Assembly: GCA_001298545.1 (NCBI GenBank)
Contig: LJCX01000031.1
Coordinates: 310,001 to 374,000, forward strand
DNA: 64,000 nucleotides
DNA from: Actinobacteria bacterium OV320
Lineage (GTDB): Bacteria > Actinomycetota > Actinomycetes > Streptomycetales > Streptomycetaceae
Direction of reading: 5' to 3'
The notes beneath the pieces were generated by a model. That model was not told the origin of the DNA, ran no database searches, and saw only the letters and a list, made by a program, of their open reading frames with translations. The position numbers and the translations under genes are program-made. Positions 8,183 to 15,578 of this stretch are shown piece by piece (positions within the stretch are counted from its first letter, which is position 1; each line of letters begins with the position of its first letter).

Positions 8183-8710
8183 TCACGCCCGGGAGTCGTC
8201 CCGTGCCTGTCCGGCCGGCAGCTGGTTCACGATCAGCACGACCCCGGCGAACAGGAAGGCCCGGGTCGCCGCGTCCAGCCCGTTCCAGGTGTCCGACTGC
8301 CACATCGAGAACCACTCCCCGCCGATGGCGATGAACCCGGCGCCGAACAGCAGCATCACCATGACCAGCCCGTACGTGGACAGCGACCGACCGCGTATGT
8401 CGTCCCGCCGCGCCCAGAACCACGTCCCGGCGGCCAGCACCACCCCCGCGACGGTCTCCCACGCGATGATCGCGACGTAGGCGGCGTCCTGAAGCCCCTT
8501 GCTCGTCACCGCCCGCCACATCACGTCGTCGTCCTTGAACGTCGTGTCCATCGCCAGCACATGCCGCACGAACTGCTGGTTCGTGCCGAAGTCCGTGATG
8601 TTCCCGAAGGCGACGAGAAGCATGTAGAGCGCGACCGTCCCGGTGAGGAGGGCGGCGCTGAGCGGAAGCACGCGTGACGCGTGTGGGGTACGTGTGGTGG
8701 GGGTGGTCAT
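8183..8710 (-). CDS. DUF2165 family membrane protein
   Basis: A 175-aa protein with four membrane helices and the family features NITDFGTNQQFVRHVLAMDT and GGEWFSMWQSDTWNG. It matches the DUF2165 family of small predicted integral membrane proteins, whose role is unknown. The start chosen has AAGGA seven bases upstream. An in-frame ATG ten codons further out (8740) with GGAGG four bases away is an alternative. It converges on the YkuD-like gene and diverges from the ADP-ribosylglycohydrolase-like gene. Confidence 0.8.
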   Translation of the reverse strand: MTTPTTRTPHASRVLPLSAALLTGTVALYMLLVAFGNITDFGTNQQFVRHVLAMDTTFKDDDVMWRAVTSKGLQDAAYVAIIAWETVAGVVLAAGTWFWARRDDIRGRSLSTYGLVMVMLLFGAGFIAIGGEWFSMWQSDTWNGLDAATRAFLFAGVVLIVNQLPAGQARDDSRA

Positions 8711-8837
8711 GCCGGTGTCCTTACCCCACCAGGTCTTCATCACCCCTCCACCGGACAGCACGTGCGCGGGGCCGGAACGGAGCGGTGTTCGATTACAGTG
8801 ACGGACGTCGTATGTACGCACGGTGCGGGAGGACTGG

Positions 8838-9956
8838 GTGGGTGCGACTGCCGGGCCCGTCTGGGGCCGTGCCGAACAGCAGGACTTCCGCAGCCGGGTG
8901 CGCGGCACGCTGCTGGGCGCGGCCGTCGGGGACGCCCTCGGGGCGCCCGTCGACGGGCTCGGGATCGAGGAGATCCGGCAGGTGCACGGGCCCGAGGGGA
9001 TCGTGGACCTGGCCCCCGCGCACGGGCGGCGCGGCGCGGTCACCCATCTCACCCAGCTGACCCTGTTCACCGTGGACGGGCTGATCCGCGCCCAGGTGCG
9101 ACGAGACACCGGCGCCTGGCATCCGCCGACCGATCTGCACCGGGCGTATCTGAGGTGGGCGGCCACCCAGCGCGACTGGGGGCCCGACCTGCGCCGCAAG
9201 GACGACGGCTGGCTGGCCCGCGAGGAGTGGCTGTACGCCCGGCGCGATCCGACCCGGACGCTGCTGCTCGGGCTCGGTGACGAGGTCATGGGCACCCTGG
9301 ACTCGCCCAAGAGCCCCGGCGCGGCCGGGCCCGAGGTGGTGCCGCGGTCGGTGCCCTTCGGGCTGCTCGTCGGCTGGGAGCCCCAACTGGTCGCCCAGCT
9401 CGCCGTCGAGTGCGCCGCCCAGACCCACGGCCATCCCACGGCGTACCTCGCGGCGGCCGCGTACGCCGTCACCGTGCACGCGCTGGCCTGCGGCGAGAGT
9501 CTCGACGGCGCGGTGCAGCGGGCGCTCGCCCTGCTGGCCGCCCGGCCGGGGCACGAGGCGGTGTCGGAGGCGTTGCAGCACGCGCTGGGTGCCGTACGGC
9601 AGGGGCTGCCGGGTCCTGCGAGGGTGGAGGAGCTCGCGGGCGCGGGGACCGCGGAGGCCGTGCTGTCCGGTGCCCTCTACTGCGCGCTCGTCGCGGAGGA
9701 CGTCCGGCACGGGCTGCGGCTCGCGGTGAACCACGGTGCGCCCTCGGGGCCGACCGCCGCCCTCGCCGGCGGCCTGCTCGGCGCCCTGCACGGCGAGACG
9801 GCCCTCCCGCCGGCCTGGCTGGCCGAGCTGGAGGGCCGTCCCACGATCCTGGAACTGGCCGACGACTTCGCCATGGAGATGACCCAGGGGCCGGCCCTGC
9901 ACGGTCCCGCCGGGGCGTCCCCGGGCTGGATGGCCCGGTACCCCAGGGGCAGTTAG
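8838..9956 (+). CDS. ADP-ribosylglycohydrolase-fold protein with degenerate metal site
   Basis: About 372 aa, all-helical, belonging to the ADP-ribosylglycohydrolase (ARH/DraG) family. Active members remove ADP-ribose from proteins using two Mg ions. The opening motif RGTLLGAAVGDALGAPVDGL is intact. The first metal motif, normally TDDTQLTL, reads THLTQLTL. The second, normally GGDxDTxAA, reads GAPSGPTAA. All the ligand aspartates at these two sites are therefore absent, and hydrolase activity is unlikely. It may bind ADP-ribose or a related ligand. The start chosen is the GTG at 8838, with GGGAGG five bases upstream; a GTG at 8823 is in frame. It overlaps the convergent symporter gene by four bases. 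Confidence 0.85.
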   Translation: MGATAGPVWGRAEQQDFRSRVRGTLLGAAVGDALGAPVDGLGIEEIRQVHGPEGIVDLAPAHGRRGAVTHLTQLTLFTVDGLIRAQVRRDTGAWHPPTDLHRAYLRWAATQRDWGPDLRRKDDGWLAREEWLYARRDPTRTLLLGLGDEVMGTLDSPKSPGAAGPEVVPRSVPFGLLVGWEPQLVAQLAVECAAQTHGHPTAYLAAAAYAVTVHALACGESLDGAVQRALALLAARPGHEAVSEALQHALGAVRQGLPGPARVEELAGAGTAEAVLSGALYCALVAEDVRHGLRLAVNHGAPSGPTAALAGGLLGALHGETALPPAWLAELEGRPTILELADDFAMEMTQGPALHGPAGASPGWMARYPRGS

Positions 9957-11521
9957 TCCGTGACCGCCGTGGGGACCTCGTCCTTGGGCCGCGGCACCTG
10001 CGCGGCGGCCGAATCGCTGCCGTCCCCGTCCGTGTTGATCCGCTCGATGATCGCCAGGCGTTCCGGGGTGTCCTCGGGCTTGATGAACCCGACGAGGATG
10101 TAGAGGACCAGCGACACGGCGAGCGGGATCGACACCTGGTACTGGAGCGGGACTCCGCCGTCGACCTTCCAGTTGATCGGGTAGTTGACCAGCCAGAAGG
10201 CCAGCAGACCCATCGACCAGCTGGTCAGCGCGGCCGTCGGGCCGGAGCGGCGGAACGGGCGCAGCAGACCCAGCATCATCGGGATCGCCATCGGGCCCAT
10301 CAGTCCGGCCACCCACTTGATGACGACCGTGATGATGTCCTTGAAGGCGGGGGAGTTGACCTGCGTGGCCGCCGCCATGGACAGACCCAGGAAGACGACG
10401 GTCGCCACCCGCGCCGCGATCAGCCCCGACCGCTGGTTCCACTCCCGCGCCCTGGCCCAGATCACCGGCGCGCAGTCCCGGGTGAAGACGGCGGCGATGG
10501 CGTTGGCGTCGGAGGAGCACATGGCCATCGTGTGGGAGAAGAAGCCGACGATGACGAGCCCCAGCAGGCCGTGCGGCAGCAGCTGTTCGGTCATCAGGGC
10601 GTAGGAGTCGGAGCCGTCCGGCTTGTTCGACGTCACCAGCAGCGGCGACATCCACATCGGGAAGAACAGCACCAGCGGCCAGACCAGCCACAGCGCCGCC
10701 GACAGCCGCGCGGAGCGCTCGGCCTCCTTCGGTGAGGCGGTGGCCATGTACCGCTGGGCCTGGTTGAGCATGCCGCCGTTGTACTCGAAGAGCTTGATGA
10801 ACAGGAACGCGAGCAGGAACACCGTGCCGTACTGGGCGACCAGGGGCTTGTCGTGGCCCTGGAGCGCCGGCTGGTCCCAGGCGTCCAGGAACCCGATGCC
10901 CTTGTCGTTCAGCTTCAGCACGACGGCGACGAACATCGCCACACCGGCCAGCAACTGGATGACGAACTGGCCGAGTTCGGTCAGCGCGTCCGCCCACAGA
11001 CCGCCGATCGTGCAGTAGACGGCGGTGATCGCGCCGGTGATGAGGATGCCCTGGTTGAGGGAGATCCCGGTGAAGACGGACAGCAGGGTCGCGATGGCGG
11101 CCCATTTCGCGCCGACGTCCACGATCTTCAGCAGCATCCCCGACCAGGCCAGTGCCTGCTGGGTCTTGAGGTCGTAGCGGTTCTTCAGATACTCCAGCGG
11201 GGAAGCCACGTGGAGCCGCGACCGCAGCCGGTTGATGCGCGGCGCGAACAGCTTCGAGCCGATGGCGATGCCGAGCGCGATGGGGAAGGACCAGGTGACG
11301 AAGGAGGTGACGCCGTAGGTGTAGGCGATGCCCGCGTACCCGGTGAACATCACCGCGCTGTAGCCCGACATGTGGTGCGAGATGCCGGACAGCCACCAGG
11401 GCATCTTGCCGCCGGCGGTGAAGAAGTCGCTCACGTTGTCGACGCGCTTGTGCGACCAGACGCCGATCGCGACCATCACGCCGAAATAGCCGATGAGCAC
11501 GGCCCAGTCGAGACCGTTCAT
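9953..11521 (-). CDS. Sodium:solute symporter (SSS family)
   Basis: A 522-aa carrier with about 13 membrane helices, of the SSS family that couples uptake of sugars, amino acids or organic acids to sodium. Family features include the opening GLDWAVLIGYFGVMVAIGVW, the FFTAGGKMPWWLSGISHHMSG segment around the substrate and sodium path, and GMLLKIVDVGAKWAAIATL. The ATG has a very good GGGAGGA site. The substrate is not predictable from sequence. The SDR gene 138 bp upstream is on the same strand, so the two could be co-transcribed, but the gap is large enough for a separate promoter. Confidence 0.9.
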   Translation of the reverse strand: MNGLDWAVLIGYFGVMVAIGVWSHKRVDNVSDFFTAGGKMPWWLSGISHHMSGYSAVMFTGYAGIAYTYGVTSFVTWSFPIALGIAIGSKLFAPRINRLRSRLHVASPLEYLKNRYDLKTQQALAWSGMLLKIVDVGAKWAAIATLLSVFTGISLNQGILITGAITAVYCTIGGLWADALTELGQFVIQLLAGVAMFVAVVLKLNDKGIGFLDAWDQPALQGHDKPLVAQYGTVFLLAFLFIKLFEYNGGMLNQAQRYMATASPKEAERSARLSAALWLVWPLVLFFPMWMSPLLVTSNKPDGSDSYALMTEQLLPHGLLGLVIVGFFSHTMAMCSSDANAIAAVFTRDCAPVIWARAREWNQRSGLIAARVATVVFLGLSMAAATQVNSPAFKDIITVVIKWVAGLMGPMAIPMMLGLLRPFRRSGPTAALTSWSMGLLAFWLVNYPINWKVDGGVPLQYQVSIPLAVSLVLYILVGFIKPEDTPERLAIIERINTDGDGSDSAAAQVPRPKDEVPTAVTD

Positions 11522-11659
11522 GTGCGTCCTCCCAGGGTTCAGACCGGCGTTCAGTCCGGCGCTCATCGTGGGCGCTGCCGCGTGAACACGACAAGTAACC
11601 GTAAGGTCAAAGGGAGGTAAAGGAATTCGGTATGGTGGTTCGCGTTCACCTACATGAAC

Positions 11660-12445
11660 TCATCGCATCAGCTCCCCGGCGTTGACCAGCAACGACTGTC
11701 CGGTGATCGCCCGCGCCCGGTCCGACGCCAGGAACGCCGCCGCGTCCGCCACATCCCCGTCCGTCGCCAGCTCGGGCAACGCCATCCGCTCGGTGAGCCG
11801 CCCCAGCACCTCCTCCTGCGCCACCCCTTCCGTCTGCGCGGTGAACTGGACGTAGGCCTGCACCGGCGGTCCCCACATCCACCCCGGCAGCACGGTGTTG
11901 ACCCGGATCCGGTGCGGCCCCCACTCGCGCGCGAGCGAGTACATGGCGCTGGTCAGCGCCCCCTTGGAGGCCGCGTACGCCGCCTGCCGCACCTGGGAGG
12001 GAGCCGCCACGGCGGACTGCGTCCCGATGAACACCACCGACCCGCCCCGCACCCGCAGCCCGGCCAGACAGGCCCGCGTCATCCGCAGCGACCCCAGCAG
12101 GTTCACGTCGATCACCGACTGCCAGGTCGTGAAGTCGGCGTCCTCGACCCCGCCGAAGTACGAGTCCCAGGCCGCCACGTTCACCACGGCGTCGATCCCG
12201 CCGAACCGCTCCCGCGCCAGCTCCGCCAGCGCCTCGCAGCTCCCCTCGTCGGTGATGTCGGTGACCCGGTACGCCGTTCGCGCCCCCTCCGGATCGATGC
12301 CGGCCGCGCTCTTCGCGAGATTCGCCTCGGTCCGCGCCCCCAGCACGGCGTTCCCGCCGTCCCGGACGACCGCGGCGGCGACCTGGTGTCCGAGCCCGGC
12401 GCCGACTCCCGAGACGACGACGGTCTTGCCGTTGAGCAATGACAT
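11660..12445 (-). CDS. SDR-family oxidoreductase
   Basis: A 261-aa classical short-chain dehydrogenase/reductase. It has the GVGAGLG cofactor motif near residue 13, NVAAWDS (the NNAG-like motif), the active-site Ser in FIGTQSAV, and YAASK as the Tyr-x-x-x-Lys pair. These enzymes oxidise or reduce alcohols and ketones with NAD(P). It is divergent from the gene at 12538, and a perfect palindrome lies between the two starts, so the pair is probably controlled by one repressor, perhaps for breakdown of a shared substrate. Confidence 0.9.
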   Translation of the reverse strand: MSLLNGKTVVVSGVGAGLGHQVAAAVVRDGGNAVLGARTEANLAKSAAGIDPEGARTAYRVTDITDEGSCEALAELARERFGGIDAVVNVAAWDSYFGGVEDADFTTWQSVIDVNLLGSLRMTRACLAGLRVRGGSVVFIGTQSAVAAPSQVRQAAYAASKGALTSAMYSLAREWGPHRIRVNTVLPGWMWGPPVQAYVQFTAQTEGVAQEEVLGRLTERMALPELATDGDVADAAAFLASDRARAITGQSLLVNAGELMR

Positions 12446-12479
12446 GAGCCCTCCCTGACTCCCGACCCTGGCGCATTAA

Positions 12480-12494
12480 CTGACGGACCGTCAG
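12480..12494. promoter_or_regulatory. Perfect palindrome, likely TetR-type operator
   Basis: CTGACGGACCGTCAG is a 7-1-7 perfect inverted repeat in the 92-bp gap between the divergent starts at 12445 and 12538. Short TGAC/GTCA palindromes of this kind are common targets of TetR-family repressors. No TetR gene is next to it, so the regulator must be encoded elsewhere. Confidence 0.6.
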
Positions 12495-12537
12495 AGTATG
12501 AGCGACCGCAGGAGGACGGAAGGGAAGGGAAGTTCCC

Positions 12538-13377
12538 ATGTCCGAGGAGACGCACAGCGAGAGGTACGCAGAACTGGCCGCCGTCGGCCCCTACGGGGTG
12601 CGCCCCGGCCACGCCCTGATCACCATGGTCGAACCGCACCCCGGCCACGAGTACGCCTACAACCGCTGGTACGAGGACGACCACTACTACGCCGGCGCGA
12701 TGGCGATGCCCTGGATGTACGCCGGCCGCAGGTGGGTGGCGACCCGCGACCTCCAGCTCCTGCGCCGGCCGGAGAAGTCGGCGATCGCCCGGCCGGTCAC
12801 CGCCGGCTGCTACCTCTCCACCTACTGGATCACCGACGGCCGCTACGACGACCACATGAAGTGGACGGTCGCCATCAACAAGCGCCTCAACCGCGACGCC
12901 CGCGTCTACCAGGACCGCACCCACGTCTTCACGGCGTTCCAGGACCACGAGACGACCGTGTACCGGGACGGCGCCGCCGGTCCCCGCGACTTCCACGCCC
13001 TGGACCACCCGTACGCGGGCCTGGTGCTCGAGGTGATCGACACCGACTCGGCGCAGCAGCGCGCCGAACTCCTGGAGTGGCTGCGCGCCCGCCACCTCCC
13101 CAAGCGGGTGGCGGGCTCCCCGACGGCCATGGTCACCGTCTTCCGCCCCACCCCGCTCCCCGGCGACCGCATGACCTACGTCAAGCAGGTCGAGGGCGTC
13201 GACACCCGCCTGACCCTCCTGTGGTTCCTGGAGACCGACCCGAGGCACTGCTGGGACCCGCACTTCACCGGCCTGGAGGAGGCGCTGACGGAGTCGGGCC
13301 TGGGACGGGTGGAACTGCTCGCACCGTTCATCCCGACGGTCCCGGGCACGGACCGCCATGTGACCGAGCTGCGCTGA
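12538..13377 (+). CDS. EthD-like / dimeric alpha-beta barrel protein
   Basis: A 279-aa protein without signal peptide. The N-terminal part, GHALITMVEPHPGHEYAYNR followed by WYEDDHYYAGAM, resembles the ferredoxin-like alpha-beta barrel of EthD-type proteins. A similar motif returns later (GLVLEVIDTDSAQQ, ELLEWLRARHLP), suggesting two barrel units. Proteins of this sort sit with dehydrogenases in degradation pathways, often with no proven reaction. It is divergent from an SDR gene and shares a palindrome with it. A GGAAGGGAAG site precedes the ATG. The exact function is open. Confidence 0.55.
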   Translation: MSEETHSERYAELAAVGPYGVRPGHALITMVEPHPGHEYAYNRWYEDDHYYAGAMAMPWMYAGRRWVATRDLQLLRRPEKSAIARPVTAGCYLSTYWITDGRYDDHMKWTVAINKRLNRDARVYQDRTHVFTAFQDHETTVYRDGAAGPRDFHALDHPYAGLVLEVIDTDSAQQRAELLEWLRARHLPKRVAGSPTAMVTVFRPTPLPGDRMTYVKQVEGVDTRLTLLWFLETDPRHCWDPHFTGLEEALTESGLGRVELLAPFIPTVPGTDRHVTELR

Positions 13378-15408
13378 TCACGGCTGCTTGAGCTCGTCCG
13401 GACACGGCGTGCCCCGCGGCAGCTGATAGGGGGCGGCCAGCCGGTACACCCCCGCCCGCGGGGCGATCAGCATCGTCCACTTGTCCCCGTCCGCGTCCTC
13501 CTCCGTCTCGAACAGGCACCCGTCGACGTTGTCGTACGTCTTCGGCTCCCCCTCGGCCCGGTCCTTGGACGCGTCCGTCTCCTGCGGCGGCTTCAGGCTC
13601 TTGCCCTGCGCGTCGACGACGCTCAGCCACGGCGAGTACGGGATCCGGATCAGGATCCGTCCCGCCTTCTTCACGTCGATCGTCATCTCGTCCTGCTTGG
13701 CCCGCTGCACCACCGCGTTCGGCTCGGCGAGCGAGGCGGGGTCGGTGACCTTGAACAGCTGCCAGTTGGCGTCCCCCCAGATCTGCACCAGATACGGCAG
13801 CCCCCGCTGCACCAGCTCCCGCTCCCGTTCGCCGCCGTCCCCGTCCAGCGCCTCCTTCGGGACGACGACGAAGTGCACGGCCCACCGCTGGAGCCACTCG
13901 TGGTAGTTCGCCGAGTTGAGGGTGTCGTCGTAGAAGAGCGGGTTGCGCTCCATGTCGGCCTGGCGGTTCCAGCCCCGGGCGAGGTTGACGTACGGCGCGA
14001 GCGCGGACGCCTCGCGGTGCGAGCGGGCCGGTACGACCTCCACCCGCCCCTTCTCCGCGCCGATCTCCTGGAGTTCGTTGACGAGCGGCGCCAGCTCACG
14101 CGCCCAGGAGGCCGCCGGGGTCGTCCGCAGGACGTCGTCGACCGACTTGAAGCCGATCCAGCCCACGAACCCGCAGAACGCGACGACGATCGCGTACCAC
14201 TTGCGGCTGCGCGGCACGGCGAACGGCAGCGCCGCCATCAGCACCACGCCCGTGAACAGCATCGCGAGACGCGTGATGTTGGAACCGATCTGCGAGCTGA
14301 TCAGCCACACCAGCAGGACCCCGAGCCCGTACACCGCCGAGGTGATCCGTACCGTCTTCCAGTCGCGCGGGACGACCGCGAAGACGGCCACCGCGGACAG
14401 CAGCGGCAGCGACGCCGAACCGAAGGACATCGGCTGGGTGCCGGAGAACGGGAACAGCCAGGCGGACAGGGCGACCACGGCCGTCGGCGCGAGCCCCAGC
14501 GCCCACGCGCCCGGCCGCCGCTTCTGGAGGAACAGCGCGGCGGCGACGAGCCCCACGAAGAGCCCCGCCACCGGCGAGCCCATCGTGGCGAGCGCGGCGA
14601 GCGGGGCGGCGCACAGCGCCTTCGCCCAGCGTTTGTAGCGCCAGCGGTACGGCCAGCAGAACACGACGGCGACCGCGCCCAACGCGAACGTGTTGCCCAG
14701 CCCGAACGTCACGCGCCCGGAAGCCGCGTTGCACAGCAGGGCGAAGACCCCGGCCAGCGCCGGCCACAACGGGTTCTTCACCGGCCGGCAGCGCAGCAGG
14801 ATCAGGGTGAGCAGCCCCGCCGACAGCGTCCCGGCGATCATCATCGTCGTCCGGACGCCGAGCAGGGACATCAGATACGGCGACACCATGCTGTACGACA
14901 CCGGGTGCATGCCGCCGTACCAGGCGAGGTTGTACGCGGAGTCGGGGTGCCGGCCGACGAACTCGGCCCAGGCGTCCTGCGCCGCGAGGTCGCCACCACT
15001 GTTCGCGAACGTGAAGAACCAGACGAGGTGCAGGACGCCGGACAGTCCCGTCATGGCGAGCACGGGATGGCGTCGCAGCCGGCCGCCCAGCCGGTCGAGC
15101 GCGGATCTCACCCGGGACGGCTCACGCACGGCGCCCGCGTCGCCCGTACGGCCGTCCGCAGGGCCGTCCGTACGGCCGTCCGCAGGGCCGTCCGTACGGC
15201 CGTCCGCAGGGCCGTCCGCGCGGTCGTCCGCCGCCTCGGGGTCCGGGACGTGGTCCCGCTCGAGCTCTACCATCGCGCCACGGCCGGCACGGTCGCCGCG
15301 GTCGTCACGGTCGTGGTCGCCCGACTGCGGGGCGGGCACCCTCGGTCGCGCGTCGGCGTCCGGGTCCGGACCGGTGTCGTCGGCGCGTGTCGGCTCCGCA
15401 GTGGCCAC
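13378..15408 (-). CDS. Polytopic membrane protein, glycosyltransferase-C-like
   Basis: About 676 aa: an acidic, repeat-containing cytoplasmic N-terminus, roughly 10-11 membrane helices, then a 200-aa extracytoplasmic C-terminal domain. The helix region contains SGGDLAAQDAWAEF and YNLAWYGGMHPVSYS early on. An acidic residue in the first outer loop like this is typical of GT-C fold glycosyltransferases. The C-terminal part has RWAVHFVVVPKEAL and a lipid-facing beta domain. I infer a lipid-linked sugar transferase of the cell envelope; the donor and acceptor are unknown. The start chosen is a GTG with GGGGAG nine bases upstream; an internal ATG at 15273 is an alternative. It lies immediately downstream of the D,D-carboxypeptidase on the same strand. 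Confidence 0.6.
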   Translation of the reverse strand: MATAEPTRADDTGPDPDADARPRVPAPQSGDHDRDDRGDRAGRGAMVELERDHVPDPEAADDRADGPADGRTDGPADGRTDGPADGRTGDAGAVREPSRVRSALDRLGGRLRRHPVLAMTGLSGVLHLVWFFTFANSGGDLAAQDAWAEFVGRHPDSAYNLAWYGGMHPVSYSMVSPYLMSLLGVRTTMMIAGTLSAGLLTLILLRCRPVKNPLWPALAGVFALLCNAASGRVTFGLGNTFALGAVAVVFCWPYRWRYKRWAKALCAAPLAALATMGSPVAGLFVGLVAAALFLQKRRPGAWALGLAPTAVVALSAWLFPFSGTQPMSFGSASLPLLSAVAVFAVVPRDWKTVRITSAVYGLGVLLVWLISSQIGSNITRLAMLFTGVVLMAALPFAVPRSRKWYAIVVAFCGFVGWIGFKSVDDVLRTTPAASWARELAPLVNELQEIGAEKGRVEVVPARSHREASALAPYVNLARGWNRQADMERNPLFYDDTLNSANYHEWLQRWAVHFVVVPKEALDGDGGERERELVQRGLPYLVQIWGDANWQLFKVTDPASLAEPNAVVQRAKQDEMTIDVKKAGRILIRIPYSPWLSVVDAQGKSLKPPQETDASKDRAEGEPKTYDNVDGCLFETEEDADGDKWTMLIAPRAGVYRLAAPYQLPRGTPCPDELKQP
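15143..15219. repeat. 24-bp tandem repeat inside the membrane-protein gene
   Basis: About three copies of a 24-bp unit containing GCCGTCCGTACGGCCGTCC encode the peptide repeat DGPADGRT. The period is a multiple of three, so copy number can change without loss of frame. Confidence 0.7.
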
Positions 15409-15578
15409 CTGAAGGCACTCCCCGTGTCCCGTCTTCTGCTCTCGGCCGCATGCCGTTCGCGTCCGCTTCACGGCTGCGTCCTTGCGACCGGCGACCTGTC
15501 CCGTTTCGTGACGCTAGCACGCACCCCGCCGGGCGGCTGCCCGACGGGGTGACGCAGGCGTACGTGCGGGGCCGCGGG

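Noticed and set aside
8793..11594. Long minus-strand frame across the ADP-ribosylglycohydrolase-like and symporter genes
   Set aside because: The symporter is clear in another frame, and the rest is antisense to a gene with recognisable motifs.
15409..15471. Longer start for the membrane protein gene (GTG at 15471)
   Set aside because: No ribosome site; the GTG at 15408 has GGGGAG at suitable distance.
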